From NCBI RefSeq assembly GCF_029946165.1, contig NZ_JAQSDZ010000001.1, positions 124,001-188,000 of the forward strand: a DNA stretch of 64,000 nucleotides. Reading direction: 5' to 3'. The notes under the pieces are model-generated. The model saw only the letters and a program-made list of their open reading frames with translations, was not told where the DNA came from and searched no databases. The DNA is from Methylotenera sp. (GTDB lineage: Bacteria; Pseudomonadota; Gammaproteobacteria; Burkholderiales; Methylophilaceae). The position numbers and the translations under genes were made by a program. Numbering within the stretch: position 1 is the first letter of the stretch; every line of letters begins with the position of its first letter. Shown in pieces: positions 7,369 to 17,979 of this stretch.

Positions 7369-7590
7369 CTACATCTTTTGCCTCAATATAACCAATAGGA
7401 ATGTCTTTGCCTTTTGGCTAATAATGTAATCTGGCGCGCCGCAGTCAATGCGTTTGGGTTCGTTGGTTATGTCTACATTGGGCAAAAGGCTGGCTAGCAA
7501 ATTTTGCAAATCGCCACGGTAACTATGCTCGGTGGCGTTGCCCGCTTGAAAGCGTTGATTGACGATTTGAATGTAGTCGTTTATCGACAT
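7369..7590 (-). CDS. Restriction-modification fragment 1: N-terminal nuclease piece (73 aa)
   Basis: Begins MSINDYIQIVNQRFQAGNAT, the usual start of methylase-nuclease fusions of this class. It carries the Asp of the nuclease site (DCGAPDYII), but after the deletion at 7412-7415 it runs into about 15 wrong residues and a stop. The true frame continues as GKDIPIGYIEAKDVGVEL up to fragment 2, with the missing Glu-x-Lys. On its own this fragment cannot be a working nuclease. Confidence 0.75.
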   Translation of the reverse strand: MSINDYIQIVNQRFQAGNATEHSYRGDLQNLLASLLPNVDITNEPKRIDCGAPDYIISQKAKTFLLVILRQKM

Positions 7591-7733
7591 GATTTTTATT
7601 CTTTATTGTTTTAACGTTCAAAGAGTTTAACCGATTTGAAACTGAAAAGCATATGCACCAATTCGATTACTTGCGGTGGCACTTTGCTTTTTGTTATTAA
7701 TAAAATAATAATCATTAAATACAAAACTAGCTG

Positions 7734-7766
7734 CCCTGCGAGCCAATAGGGACGGACTTCGCAGGG
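7734..7766. repeat. Inverted repeat downstream of recQ
   Basis: CCCTGCGA (7734-7741) and TCGCAGGG (7759-7766) are exact inverse copies, with a short inner GCC/GGAC pairing. On the leftward recQ transcript it lies just after the stop, but it lacks a long U run. It could be a weak terminator or a REP-like element. Confidence 0.45.
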
Positions 7767-7796
7767 TAGGTGTTTTTAGCTTACCTAATTCGAGAA

Positions 7797-9626
7797 TTAT
7801 CTATCTTCTAGCACTTCTAAAAACGCATCGCCATAGCGCTCAAGTTTAGCTTGTCCCACCCCTGTAATTTGGCTCATTTCAGTAAGGCTGCTTGGTTTTT
7901 GATTAAGTATTTCTAGCAGCGTACTGTCATGGAATATCACATAGGGTGGCACGCCTTGTTCTTTGGCGAGCTCCATACGCTTGGCTTTCAGTGCATGCCA
8001 TAGTGGGTCATCAGCCACTTCTTCGTAGCCTTCTTTGGCGCGAGTGCCTCGCTCAGCCTTGCTGACTTTACGGGTGGCGACCACTTCTACATCTTGGCGT
8101 AACCATACTTCCGCCTCGCCTTTTAGCACAGGTTTTGCCGATTCGGCTAACTTTAAGCCGCCGTAGGCTTCAATGTCACTATCCAAATAACCACTGGCGA
8201 CTAACTGCCGATAAACACTGCTCCATTGTGATTGCGTTAAGCCTTTACCAATGCCAAATGTACTTAAACTTTGGTGATTGAATTGTTGAATTTTTGGCGT
8301 ACTTTTACCCAATAAAACATCGATTAAATGCACCACGCCAAAGCGTTGCCCTGTGCGATATACGCATGAAAGCGCCATTCGAGAGGCTTGTGTGGCATCC
8401 CAAGTATCGACTGGGCTTAAGCAGTTATCGCATTGCTCGCAATTGCCAGGGTGGGTTTCACCGAAATAACGTAACAAGGTTTGGTGTCTACAACTGGTAG
8501 ATTCACAAAAGCCTAATAAAGCAACTAATTTTTGTCGTTCTACGGCTTTGCGTTCTTCTGGCGCATCGCCAGAATCTAACATTTTGCGCATACTGACTAC
8601 ATCGCCCAAACCATAAGTCATCCAAGCGTTTGCAGGCAAGCCGTCGCGCCCTGCACGGCCTGTTTCTTGGTAGTAGCCTTCCATGCTTTTAGGTAAGTCT
8701 AAATGCGCCACAAAGCGTACATTTGGCTTATCAATACCCATACCGAACGCCACGGTAGCGACCATTATCACGCCTTCTTCACGTAAAAATCGACGCTGGT
8801 TTTGGTTGCGCACACTTGCATCTAAACCTGCATGGTAAGGCAAAGCATCCCAACCACGTGACTTTAGCCACTCGGCAGTTTCTTCTACTTTTTTACGGCT
8901 TAAACAATAAATAATGCCAGCGTCATTGGCGTGTTCGCTCTCTAAAAAAGCTTCTAATTGCTGACGGGCATTAGCCTTTTGTGTGACGCGGTATTTAATG
9001 TTTGGACGATCAAAACTTGAAACAAACTGTCGCGCTTCTTCAAGTTTCAGCCGCTCAACAATTTCAGCACGCGTCGGTGCATCCGCCGTAGCAGTCAGCG
9101 CAATGCGCGGCACATGCGGAAAACGTTCATGCAATACAGTGAGCTTGCGATACTCAGGACGGAAATCATGCCCCCATTGCGAAACGCAGTGCGCCTCATC
9201 AATCGCAAACAGCGCAATGCCTGCGCCCTCTTCTATTTCATCTAACAACGATAAAAAGCTCGACATTAAAAGTCGCTCTGGTGCTACATAAACAATCTGT
9301 AAGTGCCCGCGCATCAATTGTGCGGTAATTTCGCGTGCTTCATTAGCATCTTGACTCGAGTTTAAAAACGCCGCCCGAACGCCCAGTTGCTTAAGCGCAT
9401 CCACTTGGTCTTGCATCAAAGCAATCAGTGGCGACACCACAATACCAACGCCCTCACGCAACAAAGCTGGCAATTGGTAACACAAAGATTTACCGCCGCC
9501 CGTTGGCATCAATACTAGCGCATCGCCGCCAGTCGTGACATGTTCGACAATAGCTTGTTGCTCACCGCGAAAAGTTGAATAACCAAAGACATCGTGCAGA
9601 GTTTGTAATGCGGGGATATTGGACAT
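7797..9626 (-). CDS. recQ: ATP-dependent DNA helicase RecQ
   Basis: 3'-5' DNA helicase for recombination and fork repair, 609 residues from the chosen ATG at 9626. The frame opens 17 codons further upstream (9677), but [20 protein letters not shown] matches the normal N-terminus. Order: helicase domain 1 with Walker A MPTGGGKS and DEAH ([14 protein letters not shown]), domain 2 ([24 protein letters not shown]), the RecQ zinc site (CRHQ...CEQCDNC), a winged-helix RQC region and a C-terminal HRDC domain (about the last 75 residues). Transcribed alone on the minus strand. Intact. Confidence 0.96.
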   Translation of the reverse strand: MSNIPALQTLHDVFGYSTFRGEQQAIVEHVTTGGDALVLMPTGGGKSLCYQLPALLREGVGIVVSPLIALMQDQVDALKQLGVRAAFLNSSQDANEAREITAQLMRGHLQIVYVAPERLLMSSFLSLLDEIEEGAGIALFAIDEAHCVSQWGHDFRPEYRKLTVLHERFPHVPRIALTATADAPTRAEIVERLKLEEARQFVSSFDRPNIKYRVTQKANARQQLEAFLESEHANDAGIIYCLSRKKVEETAEWLKSRGWDALPYHAGLDASVRNQNQRRFLREEGVIMVATVAFGMGIDKPNVRFVAHLDLPKSMEGYYQETGRAGRDGLPANAWMTYGLGDVVSMRKMLDSGDAPEERKAVERQKLVALLGFCESTSCRHQTLLRYFGETHPGNCEQCDNCLSPVDTWDATQASRMALSCVYRTGQRFGVVHLIDVLLGKSTPKIQQFNHQSLSTFGIGKGLTQSQWSSVYRQLVASGYLDSDIEAYGGLKLAESAKPVLKGEAEVWLRQDVEVVATRKVSKAERGTRAKEGYEEVADDPLWHALKAKRMELAKEQGVPPYVIFHDSTLLEILNQKPSSLTEMSQITGVGQAKLERYGDAFLEVLEDR

Positions 9627-9688
9627 GGGCGGTATTGTACACCGCGCAGGTTTGACATTTGCTGACAATTCTACCAATCGTATGCTTG

Positions 9689-9718
9689 AAAAAAGGTGAG
9701 TAACAAGTTACCCACCTT
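9689..9718 (-). terminator. Intrinsic terminator after the NTF2-like gene
   Basis: On the minus strand AAGGTGGGTAAC, TT loop, GTTACTCACCTT forms a 12-bp stem with one G-U, followed by a T run. It separates the NTF2-like gene from recQ. Confidence 0.85.
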
Positions 9719-9746
9719 ACGATTGATTTCTATTGTCTGAAATTAA

Positions 9747-10115
9747 TTAAGATTGCATATTCCATACATGCGAGTTTGTGTGCCATTGTCCATCAGAACT
9801 CTGCTCAAGCACGCTCATGGTAATACCACCAAATGAAGATGAGTCTGCGCCATTGGCATTCCATTTAGACACTTGGTAGATAACCTTATCTGACCCACCG
9901 CATTCCACAATTTCTAAGGTATGGTTATGCACACCATTTTCAACAAAACCATTAAATAGTGCCTCTATTTCACCGCGCCCTGCAAGCGTAGTGCCATTGC
10001 CTGGAGATACAGTAGCATTTTCAGTATAAAAACTTGCTAGAGCCTTGATGTTTCCACTATTTAATGCCTTATTCCATTTAGAATTAGCTAACTCGATGAT
10101 TGATTTAATATCCAT
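9747..10115 (-). CDS. SnoaL/DUF4440-like NTF2-fold protein
   Basis: A 122-residue protein with the pattern of small NTF2-fold proteins: N-terminal helix (WNKALNSGNIKALASFYTEN), then ATVSPGNGTTLAGRGEIEAL and strands ending in WHTNSHVWN. Proteins of this fold range from isomerases to polyketide cyclases and uncharacterised stress proteins. No catalytic set can be assigned. There is no signal peptide, so it is probably cytoplasmic. It has its own terminator and lies 109 bases after the OmpA gene on the same strand, so it may share some readthrough. Confidence 0.75.
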   Translation of the reverse strand: MDIKSIIELANSKWNKALNSGNIKALASFYTENATVSPGNGTTLAGRGEIEALFNGFVENGVHNHTLEIVECGGSDKVIYQVSKWNANGADSSSFGGITMSVLEQSSDGQWHTNSHVWNMQS

Positions 10116-10224
10116 TTATTTTCCAATTAATCTTGTGACTATTAACTTTAATGATGATGCAATTAGGATTAATCACATCACCATTATAATAACGGTTAAA
10201 ACCGCAAATTAAGAAAAAATAAAC

Positions 10225-11352
10225 TTAATTACATGCTGCTTGACCTTCAACTTTACGTTGCTCTTCATCTAAAATCACAACACGACGGTTAGGCGCTAAA
10301 CATTCAATAAGTTTTTTGCCTTTAACACCTTTACATTCAGCAACAGGCTCAGACTCACCTTTACCAATCGCTTGTAAGCGACTTGCATCAATACCTTGCG
10401 AAACAATGTAAGCTTTTACTTGATTAGCGCGTTTTTCAGATAGCTTTTGATTGTAAGCTTCTGAACCAATACGGTCAGTATAGCCAGTCACCATCACCAA
10501 TTTGAATTCTGAATGCTCTTTAAGTTTAGTTACAACTTCATCAAGAATTGGTTTAGAGCCCTCTTGAAGTTTAGATTTATCAAAACCAAATAATTTTTCA
10601 GCTGAGATCGTAACAGTTTCAAATTTCGGTTTACATGGCTCAGCAACTGGTACTGGAGCAGGTGCTGGCTCTTGCACTGGCTCAGGTGCTACATATGGCG
10701 CAGCAACTGGTTCAGCTTCTGCAACTACTGGCATTGGCGTAGGTGCGCCAAAGCGGAAAATACCGCCTAAGCTTAACAAAGTATTACTGATTGTTTCAGT
10801 ATTGCTTACGTTAGTTCCATCTAAATTATCATCTAATCCGCCTTTAGCGCGGCTCCATTGTTGACGCAAGTCAGCTTGCATACCAAAAGTGTCGCTCACT
10901 AAATACTGTGCACCAAAACCAACGTTCGCCATCCAGCCAGTTTTAGAGTCGCTCAAATCATTGTTCGGAGCAGGAATAGAGTAGCGTAGTTTGTTGCGCG
11001 CTACGCCACCACCTACTAACACAAACGGACGGAATTTATCACGACTCAACATATATAAGGCATCCAAGCCTAATGTAGTTTGTTTGTATCGACCACTTGC
11101 GCCTGCAATGCCATTTTCATTGGAGGTGTTGTAGCCTAAACCGCCTTGTATATCCCAACTTGGGCTCACTTCTTTACCAAATTTGATAAATGCACCGCCA
11201 CCATTGCCAGCATTTAGATCATTGTCAGTATCCATATAACTAATACCAGGTAAAGCATACCAAGCACCGCGATACATATCTTCAGCTGAAGCAGAGAGTG
11301 CAGTTAAGCCTAATGTAGCTACCACTGCGATTTGAATAAGCCTGTTGTTCAT
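10225..11352 (-). CDS. OmpA-family outer membrane protein with peptidoglycan-binding domain
   Basis: 375 residues: a signal peptide (MNNRLIQIAVVATLGLTALS, cleavage near ASA-ED), an eight-strand type beta-barrel (about 25-205), a Pro/Ala/Val-rich linker (AEPVAAPYVAPEPVQEPAPA) and a C-terminal OmpA domain. The latter contains FGFDKSKLQEGSKPILDEVV and TGYTDRIGSEAYNQKLSEKR, with the Asp and Arg that bind diaminopimelate. Two cysteines near the end (ECKGVKGKKLIEC) may form a disulfide. It links outer membrane to the cell wall. RBS AAAGG precedes the ATG. Confidence 0.92.
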   Translation of the reverse strand: MNNRLIQIAVVATLGLTALSASAEDMYRGAWYALPGISYMDTDNDLNAGNGGGAFIKFGKEVSPSWDIQGGLGYNTSNENGIAGASGRYKQTTLGLDALYMLSRDKFRPFVLVGGGVARNKLRYSIPAPNNDLSDSKTGWMANVGFGAQYLVSDTFGMQADLRQQWSRAKGGLDDNLDGTNVSNTETISNTLLSLGGIFRFGAPTPMPVVAEAEPVAAPYVAPEPVQEPAPAPVPVAEPCKPKFETVTISAEKLFGFDKSKLQEGSKPILDEVVTKLKEHSEFKLVMVTGYTDRIGSEAYNQKLSEKRANQVKAYIVSQGIDASRLQAIGKGESEPVAECKGVKGKKLIECLAPNRRVVILDEEQRKVEGQAACN

Positions 11353-11529
11353 ATTAATTTGCCTTTATTTAAAAATAATTAAATGTTGTTTTCGTTGAGC
11401 TCTGCTTTAGCAGTTGGAGGCATAATACCTGCGTAGGTTAAAATGCTATGTGCGGCAGACAACATAAGGACACTTTTCTTATATAGTTTAGTCGGGCAGA
11501 TGCCAACATTCATATAACTTAATGCTAAT

Positions 11530-11563
11530 AAAAAAGTCTAGCCATTTCTGACTAGACTTTTAT
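11530..11563 (-). terminator. Intrinsic terminator after the Tim44-like gene
   Basis: AAAGTCTAG (11533-11541), a 10-base loop, CTAGACTTT (11552-11560), with A and T runs on either side. It ends the smpB/Tim44-like transcript before the OmpA promoter region. The rest of the 240-base gap 11353-11591 shows no gene. Confidence 0.88.
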
Positions 11564-11591
11564 TGATTATAAAAGCTAACTAGGAACTAAC

Positions 11592-12452
11592 TCATTGAAG
11601 ATTTGTTTGCTGAATACCAGCTAGCAACCATTTAGCATTTTCATCATGAAGATGTTTTTGTATGATCCATACTTCATCTATATTTTCTGGCGATTCGTTA
11701 TTCTCTCTAAGCTGTCCGGTAAAACGAACGCTAGCAACCGAAAAAACAGCATCATCAATCACTTCTAATAACTCAGCGTTAATATCTATCACATCCGTTT
11801 TTTGCAGCGTATTACCACGTTCTTGCATTTGCATGGTAATTTCGGCAAACACTTCTGGCGTTGTGTATTCACGTATATCGTTGCTATCCTTGTTGTCATT
11901 GGCCGCTTGTAAGCGAATAAAAGAGGCTTTTGCACTACGAATAAACGAATCCACAGGAAAACTTGCTGGGATATTGCTATTAATAGAATTAGTGGAACCA
12001 AAATCTGACGCGCCGCCTCGAGAATTTGATTGCGAATCTTGTGGACGATAAGCAGACTCTCCAGCATATTGCATTAATGTTGAAGGGTTCAAGTTACTTG
12101 TTGCCTGAGGTTTTTTTAGCCTTGAAATTAAAAACATCACCAGACCCGCAGCTAGCAGTGCCATTAAAATGGTAGAAAACCCGCCGCCCATTCCGCCCGA
12201 AAACATCGCCATTAAACCTGCGCCTATAGCCAAACCAGCTAAGGGCCCCATCCATTTATTGCCTGCGGGCTTTGCAGGCGATGTGGCTTGCTTATCTTGA
12301 GCGTTTTGCACTTGACGCGGTTGTTGTTGATTTTGCATGGTGCGCTGCTTGCCAAAACTGCTACCGCCGCCGAAACGTCTAGCCTCAGCTACCGTAGCCA
12401 ATAAGCTCGTAGTCATGAGGGCAACCATTAAGAACGTTAAAAACTTTTTCAT
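11592..12452 (-). CDS. Tim44-like domain membrane protein
   Basis: 286 residues from the ATG at 12452. The frame is open 41 codons further up, but MKKFLTFLMVALMTTSLLAT is a clear signal peptide and the better start. A Gly/Arg-rich segment (EARRFGGGSSFGKQR), a Gln-rich stretch and two hydrophobic segments (GPLAGLAIGAGLMAMF; STILMALLAAGLVMFLI) follow. A C-terminal Tim44/MBA1-like domain (about 160-286) includes SFIRLQAANDNKDSNDIREY. Such proteins are common in betaproteobacteria; the function is unknown, probably envelope-associated. It lies downstream of smpB on the same strand. Confidence 0.82.
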   Translation of the reverse strand: MKKFLTFLMVALMTTSLLATVAEARRFGGGSSFGKQRTMQNQQQPRQVQNAQDKQATSPAKPAGNKWMGPLAGLAIGAGLMAMFSGGMGGGFSTILMALLAAGLVMFLISRLKKPQATSNLNPSTLMQYAGESAYRPQDSQSNSRGGASDFGSTNSINSNIPASFPVDSFIRSAKASFIRLQAANDNKDSNDIREYTTPEVFAEITMQMQERGNTLQKTDVIDINAELLEVIDDAVFSVASVRFTGQLRENNESPENIDEVWIIQKHLHDENAKWLLAGIQQTNLQ

Positions 12453-12595
12453 GTGTACCTTAATTCCGTAATTTAAAAAAATGCGTGAAGAAATTAATTC
12501 AACACTTTTACTAATGGGGTCTAATCCGAAGCTAACAAGTGCTGAATTTAAGTTGATTAGAAGTTTGAATTGCAAAAAAGTTTACTTGGGCAAAC

Positions 12596-13045
12596 TTATT
12601 TATTATGAGCTCTCATGATTCTGCCTTTTTCCCGTTCCCAGTCACGCTCTTTTTCGGTATCACGCTTATCATGTTGCTTTTTACCTTTGGCTAGGCCAAT
12701 TTGTACTTTCACACGACCTTTCGAAAAATGCATATCAAGCGGCACTATGGTGTAACCTGCACGCTCTACTTTTGCGATTAGCTTAAGAATTTCTTCACTA
12801 TGCAATAGTAATTTACGTGTTCTGATTGCGTCTGGACGGATATGTGTAGAGGCTGCACCAAGCGGCGTAACATGGCAGCCGATGAGGTAAATTTCGCCTC
12901 GCTGAATAATAACGTAAGCCTCTTTAATATTAACGCGGTTTTCACGGATGGCCTTAACTTCCCAGCCCTCTAAAACCACGCCCGCTTCATACTTATCTTC
13001 AATAAAGTAGTCAAAAAAAGCTTTTTTATTTTGTGCAATGCTCAT
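12596..13045 (-). CDS. smpB: SsrA-binding protein SmpB
   Basis: 149 residues, the usual length. It binds the tRNA-like domain of tmRNA and places it in the A site of stalled ribosomes. The family pattern is continuous: [48 protein letters not shown] and the basic tail [20 protein letters not shown]. Its partner RNA is encoded 9 kb to the left. It is divergent from ratA across 118 bases. Confidence 0.97.
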   Translation of the reverse strand: MSIAQNKKAFFDYFIEDKYEAGVVLEGWEVKAIRENRVNIKEAYVIIQRGEIYLIGCHVTPLGAASTHIRPDAIRTRKLLLHSEEILKLIAKVERAGYTIVPLDMHFSKGRVKVQIGLAKGKKQHDKRDTEKERDWEREKGRIMRAHNK

Positions 13046-13163
13046 AAAACTAAATATTTCTTGTCGAATGACTTAAAATAACATTTTACTCTAGTTCTCA
13101 CTTAGAGCTAATCCGATTATTTGTCAATTTTACGTAACAGCTTGATTTAACATTTAGGAAACT

Positions 13164-13601
13164 ATGGCGCAAGTTCAAAAATCAGTACTCATCCATCACT
13201 CTGCAAGCCGCATGTATGCTCTGGTGGATGACGTGACCAAGTATCCTGAATTTTTGCCATGGTGCGGCGGTGTCGATTTGATCAAGCAAGATGATGCTTC
13301 TACGATTGCCACTCTGCATATTGCTTATCATGGCATTCATCAAAAATTCACAACAGAAAATCACAAAACTTATCCCAGCGCAATGGATATTAAACTTAAA
13401 GATGGTCCTTTTAGGCAACTTGAAGGCATATGGCGTTTTATAGAATTAAGTGAAGATGCTTGCAAAATAGAGTTTATGCTTAGCTATGAGTTTGCTAATA
13501 GTTTTTTAGAAAAAATAATCGCGCCAGTTTTCAGCCACATTGCCAACACCTTTGTCGATAGTTTCGTAGCGCGAGCTGACGTAGTATATAAAAATAAATA
13601 A
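13164..13601 (+). CDS. ratA: START/COQ10-like RatA family protein
   Basis: 145 residues with the polyketide-cyclase/START fold of the RatA-COQ10 family: QKSVLIHHSASRMYALVDDV, YPEFLPWCGGV, LKDGPFRQLEGIWRF. E. coli RatA was described as a toxin that blocks ribosome subunit joining, but eukaryotic and other homologues bind and deliver ubiquinone, which I think more likely here. It is followed 39 bases later by rnfH, a conserved pair beside smpB in proteobacteria. Confidence 0.9.
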   Translation: MAQVQKSVLIHHSASRMYALVDDVTKYPEFLPWCGGVDLIKQDDASTIATLHIAYHGIHQKFTTENHKTYPSAMDIKLKDGPFRQLEGIWRFIELSEDACKIEFMLSYEFANSFLEKIIAPVFSHIANTFVDSFVARADVVYKNK

Positions 13602-13640
13602 CTTAATTAGAATCAATGCATTAGAATAATAGGAAATGAT

Positions 13641-13967
13641 ATGACCACCGATGAAATGATTGTAGAAGTCGCTTACGCTCTACCCAAAGAGCAATTAATC
13701 ATTCCAATTAAGGTGGCTGATGGCATTACTGTTGAACAGGCAATCAAATCTTCTGGGATGATGGCTAAATACCCAGAAATTGATTTAGCGGTGAACAAAG
13801 TTGGCATTTTTGGCAAATTAACGAAATTAGATACAACTTTGCGTCACCTAGATCGTGTCGAGATTTATCGCTCTTTGATTGCCGACCCTAAAGAAGTGCG
13901 CAAACAACGTGTTGCCGATGGAAAAGTAATGAAAAAAGGCGGTGGAGATGCATCGCCTGAAGTTTGA
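13641..13967 (+). CDS. rnfH: RnfH family ubiquitin-like protein
   Basis: 108 residues of the RnfH/RatB family, a small beta-grasp protein. Visible signature: VEVAYALPKEQLIIPIKVAD, then LAVNKVGIFGKLTKLDTTLR and DRVEIYRSLIADPKEVRKQR. It has been linked by name to Rnf electron transport and to RatA as a supposed antitoxin; neither role is certain. RBS AGGA precedes the ATG. Likely co-transcribed with ratA. Confidence 0.9.
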   Translation: MTTDEMIVEVAYALPKEQLIIPIKVADGITVEQAIKSSGMMAKYPEIDLAVNKVGIFGKLTKLDTTLRHLDRVEIYRSLIADPKEVRKQRVADGKVMKKGGGDASPEV

Positions 13968-14036
13968 TAGTTAGTTTATGTAAAAGTGTTATTTGATAAC
14001 TAAGTGAAATATTACTAAAATAACCACCCAAGGATT

Positions 14037-14561
14037 TTAGTCGCAATACTTCTCGATATCTTTTTGTGCATCGGCTTTGCCTTGCTCAATATCAGCCTCA
14101 CTTAAATATTGCCTATTACCATTTTCATCAGTTTTAGAAATTCTGCCGCCGTTATTGTAGGTACCAAAATTTTGTTTTGCAATAGAACAACTCGCCTGTT
14201 TAGTTTCTAGTTCGGCCTTCTTTTGTTCCTCATCTTGCTTTTTTGTTTCAGCGGCTTGAGCGCGCTTTTTTGCGGCCTCTTCTTTAGTTTTAGCATCACT
14301 AACTTTTACTTCAGTTTTGGCTGTGGACGAATTGGTCTCTTTATTAGCAATATTCGCAGTCGTCGATTCAACAGAGGCAACTGGGGCAACAACTGTAGGC
14401 CTTGGAATTTTTTTACCATATAATGCTTCTTGTGGGACGTTAGAAGGAGGGGGCACGTCACTATAACGAATGACGCCATCTATATCTTTCCATTTGTAGA
14501 TTTCGGCCGAAGCTAAGGTCGGCAATAAAACAACACACAGTAATAAAATACGCAATACCAT
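14037..14561 (-). CDS. DUF4124 domain protein with signal peptide
   Basis: 174 residues. A signal peptide (MVLRILLLCVVLLPTLASA) precedes the DUF4124 motif EIYKWKDIDGVIRYSDVPPP. A low-complexity Lys/Glu/Ala-rich probable coiled coil follows (about 90-130), then a C-terminal segment with RISKTDENGNRQYLSEADIE and two cysteines. Probably periplasmic. DUF4124 proteins are widespread in beta- and gammaproteobacteria with no assigned function. Convergent with rnfH. Confidence 0.8.
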   Translation of the reverse strand: MVLRILLLCVVLLPTLASAEIYKWKDIDGVIRYSDVPPPSNVPQEALYGKKIPRPTVVAPVASVESTTANIANKETNSSTAKTEVKVSDAKTKEEAAKKRAQAAETKKQDEEQKKAELETKQASCSIAKQNFGTYNNGGRISKTDENGNRQYLSEADIEQGKADAQKDIEKYCD

Positions 14562-14806
14562 AGCCTATCCCCTAGATCACTTTTTATTAGTTTAGCTTAG
14601 CAAGACGCTCAAACCATTTATAAATTAATAATATTGCCAGTTATTCATACAAGCAAGCATTATTTAAGCAATTTGACCAAATCTACTAGACATTTTAAAA
14701 TGTATTTATGTCTAACATCAATGAATCGCGATTGAGTATGTAGTAACCATATTTAACAAAATAAAAAATTTTATAGCTAGCACTCGCGCCTTTTATCTTA
14801 AATCTG

Positions 14807-16299
<1,493 letters not shown>

Positions 16300-16312
16300 A
16301 CAACCTTGCTTG

Positions 16313-16349
16313 AAATACGAGTGGTTATTTTAACCACTCGTATTTTTTT
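16313..16349 (+). terminator. Strong hairpin with T run between guaB and guaA
   Basis: AAATACGAGTGGTTA (16313-16327), TTT loop, TAACCACTCGTATTT (16331-16345), then T residues: a perfect 15-bp stem. It should terminate much of the guaB transcript, leaving guaA to partial readthrough or its own promoter. Confidence 0.9.
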
Positions 16350-16373
16350 AACCTTCTCCATTAAGCACACGCT

Positions 16374-17978
16374 ATGCACTCAAAAATCCTCATTTTAGAT
16401 TTCGGCTCACAAGTCACTCAACTTATCGCTCGCCGTGTGCGAGATGCGCATGTCTATTGCGAAATTCACTCATGTGAAGTATCTGACGAATTTGTACGTA
16501 ACTTTGGCGCGGATGGCGTTATCCTTTCAGGTAGCCATGCCAGTGCTTACGAAGAAGAATCAGATAGCGCTCCGCAAGCTGTATTCGAGCTTGGTGTGCC
16601 TGTGTTGGGTATATGTTACGGCATGCAAACCATGGCGCAGCAACTTGGCGGTAAAGTAGAAGCAGGTCATAAACGTGAGTTTGGTTATGCGCAAGTGCGC
16701 GCACGCGGTCACTCTGCCCTATTCCGCGATATTCAAGATAGTTCAAATGCTGAAGGTCATGGCTTTATTGACGTATGGATGAGTCACGGCGATAAAGTGA
16801 CTGAAATACCCGCTGGATTTAAAGTGATTGCTAGTAACGACACTACGCCAATTGCAGCAATGGCTGACGAAACACGTAAATTCTACGCAGTGCAATTTCA
16901 CCCAGAAGTGACGCATACCAAGCAAGGTCAAGCCATGCTTAACCGCTTTGTGTTAGATATTTGTGGTGCAAAACCTGACTGGATTATGGGCGACTACATT
17001 GCTGAAGCGGTGGCAAAAATCAAAGCACAAGTCGGTGATGAAGAGGTCATTTTAGGCTTATCTGGCGGCGTAGATTCTAGCGTTGCAGCCGCACTAATTC
17101 ACCGCGCGATTGGCGATCAGCTTACTTGCGTGTTTGTTGACCACGGTCTACTTCGTCTGAATGAAGGCGATTTAGTGATGGAGATGTTTGCAGGTCGTTT
17201 ACATGTGAATGTGATTCGCGTTGATGCAACAGATCAATTCATGGGTCATTTAGCTGGGGTGAGCGACCCCGAAGCGAAACGTAAAATTATAGGTCGTGAA
17301 TTTGTAGAAGTATTTAAGAATGAAGCCGCTAAACTCAAAGCTGGCACAGGTGGTCATAAAGGCGCAACATTCCTCGCGCAAGGTACGATTTATCCTGACG
17401 TGATTGAGTCTGGTGGCGCAAAATCTAAAAAAGCAGTGACGATTAAAAGCCATCACAACGTGGGCGGTTTACCTGAGCAATTAGGCTTGAAATTACTAGA
17501 GCCACTGCGCGACCTATTTAAAGATGAAGTGCGTGAACTTGGCGTAGCGCTTGGCCTGCCAGCGGACATGGTATATCGCCACCCATTTCCAGGGCCAGGT
17601 TTAGGCGTGCGTATTTTAGGCGAAATCAAAAAGGACTTTGCTGATTTACTTCGCCGTGCCGATGCGATTTTTATCGAAGAGTTACGCACTACTAAAGACC
17701 ACGCAACAGGTAAAACTTGGTATGAACTCACTAGCCAAGCTTTTACGGTGTTCTTACCAGTAAAGTCGGTTGGCGTAATGGGCGATGGCCGTACTTATGA
17801 TTACGTTGTGGCCTTGCGTGCAGTGGTCACCAGTGATTTTATGACCGCACATTGGGCAGAATTACCCTACTCACTTTTAGGGCGTGTTTCAAACCGCATT
17901 ATCAATGAAGTACGTGGCATCAACCGCGTGGTGTATGACGTTTCTGGTAAACCGCCCGCTACGATTGAATGGGAATAA
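16374..17978 (+). CDS. guaA: GMP synthase (glutamine-hydrolysing)
   Basis: Converts XMP, ATP and glutamine to GMP. 534 residues. Class I glutamine amidotransferase domain (1-200) with nucleophile Cys in GICYGMQ and catalytic His-Glu in FHPEVTHT. The ATP-pyrophosphatase domain follows with the P-loop [20 protein letters not shown], and then the C-terminal dimerisation domain ending PPATIEWE. Full length. It lies 74 bases after guaB and is followed after one base by the Gre-family gene. Confidence 0.97.
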   Translation: MHSKILILDFGSQVTQLIARRVRDAHVYCEIHSCEVSDEFVRNFGADGVILSGSHASAYEEESDSAPQAVFELGVPVLGICYGMQTMAQQLGGKVEAGHKREFGYAQVRARGHSALFRDIQDSSNAEGHGFIDVWMSHGDKVTEIPAGFKVIASNDTTPIAAMADETRKFYAVQFHPEVTHTKQGQAMLNRFVLDICGAKPDWIMGDYIAEAVAKIKAQVGDEEVILGLSGGVDSSVAAALIHRAIGDQLTCVFVDHGLLRLNEGDLVMEMFAGRLHVNVIRVDATDQFMGHLAGVSDPEAKRKIIGREFVEVFKNEAAKLKAGTGGHKGATFLAQGTIYPDVIESGGAKSKKAVTIKSHHNVGGLPEQLGLKLLEPLRDLFKDEVRELGVALGLPADMVYRHPFPGPGLGVRILGEIKKDFADLLRRADAIFIEELRTTKDHATGKTWYELTSQAFTVFLPVKSVGVMGDGRTYDYVVALRAVVTSDFMTAHWAELPYSLLGRVSNRIINEVRGINRVVYDVSGKPPATIEWE

Positions 17979-17979
17979 A

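Larger units (their letters stand above)
3789..7590 (-). pseudogene. Type ISP/IIG restriction-modification gene, split by two frameshifts and invaded by in-frame repeats
   Basis: Read leftward from ATG 7590, the conceptual protein is about 1,267 residues: an N-terminal PD-(D/E)xK nuclease (GAPDYII then YIEAKD), a helical region, an N6-adenine methyltransferase (DPATGTGTF motif I, NPPYS motif IV) and a Type ISP-like C-terminal specificity region. There is no helicase. One A is missing from CAAAAG at 7412-7415, between the nuclease Asp and Glu-x-Lys. One A is also missing from the same CAAAAG context at 5436-5439. Restoring five A residues at each place rejoins all three frames smoothly. The C-terminal half holds two full and two half copies of a palindromic element plus a DUF559 domain, all in frame. 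As written, no intact enzyme is made. Sequencing error in A runs is the main alternative. Confidence 0.85.

Noticed and set aside
3789-7590. Restriction-modification gene as cargo of the ssrA island
   Set aside because: It lies on the opposite side of ssrA from the integrase, beyond pqqA. No boundary repeat is visible, so membership is unsupported.
5393-7590. Phase variation by A-run length in the restriction gene
   Set aside because: Runs of four to five A are too short for efficient slippage; simple mutation or sequencing error is more likely.
11789-12067. Open frames overlapping the Tim44-like gene
   Set aside because: Shadow frames without ribosome sites or recognisable protein pattern; the Tim44-like frame has a signal peptide and domain.
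13164-13967. RatA-RnfH as a toxin-antitoxin module
   Set aside because: Both are widely conserved core genes beside smpB; RatA has a lipid/quinone-binding START fold and the pair lacks the features of a mobile toxin-antitoxin system.
17884-17979. Extended N-terminus for the Gre-family protein starting inside guaA
   Set aside because: The family start is VSRGFVKEDD; the extra residues are a shifted reading of the guaA end.
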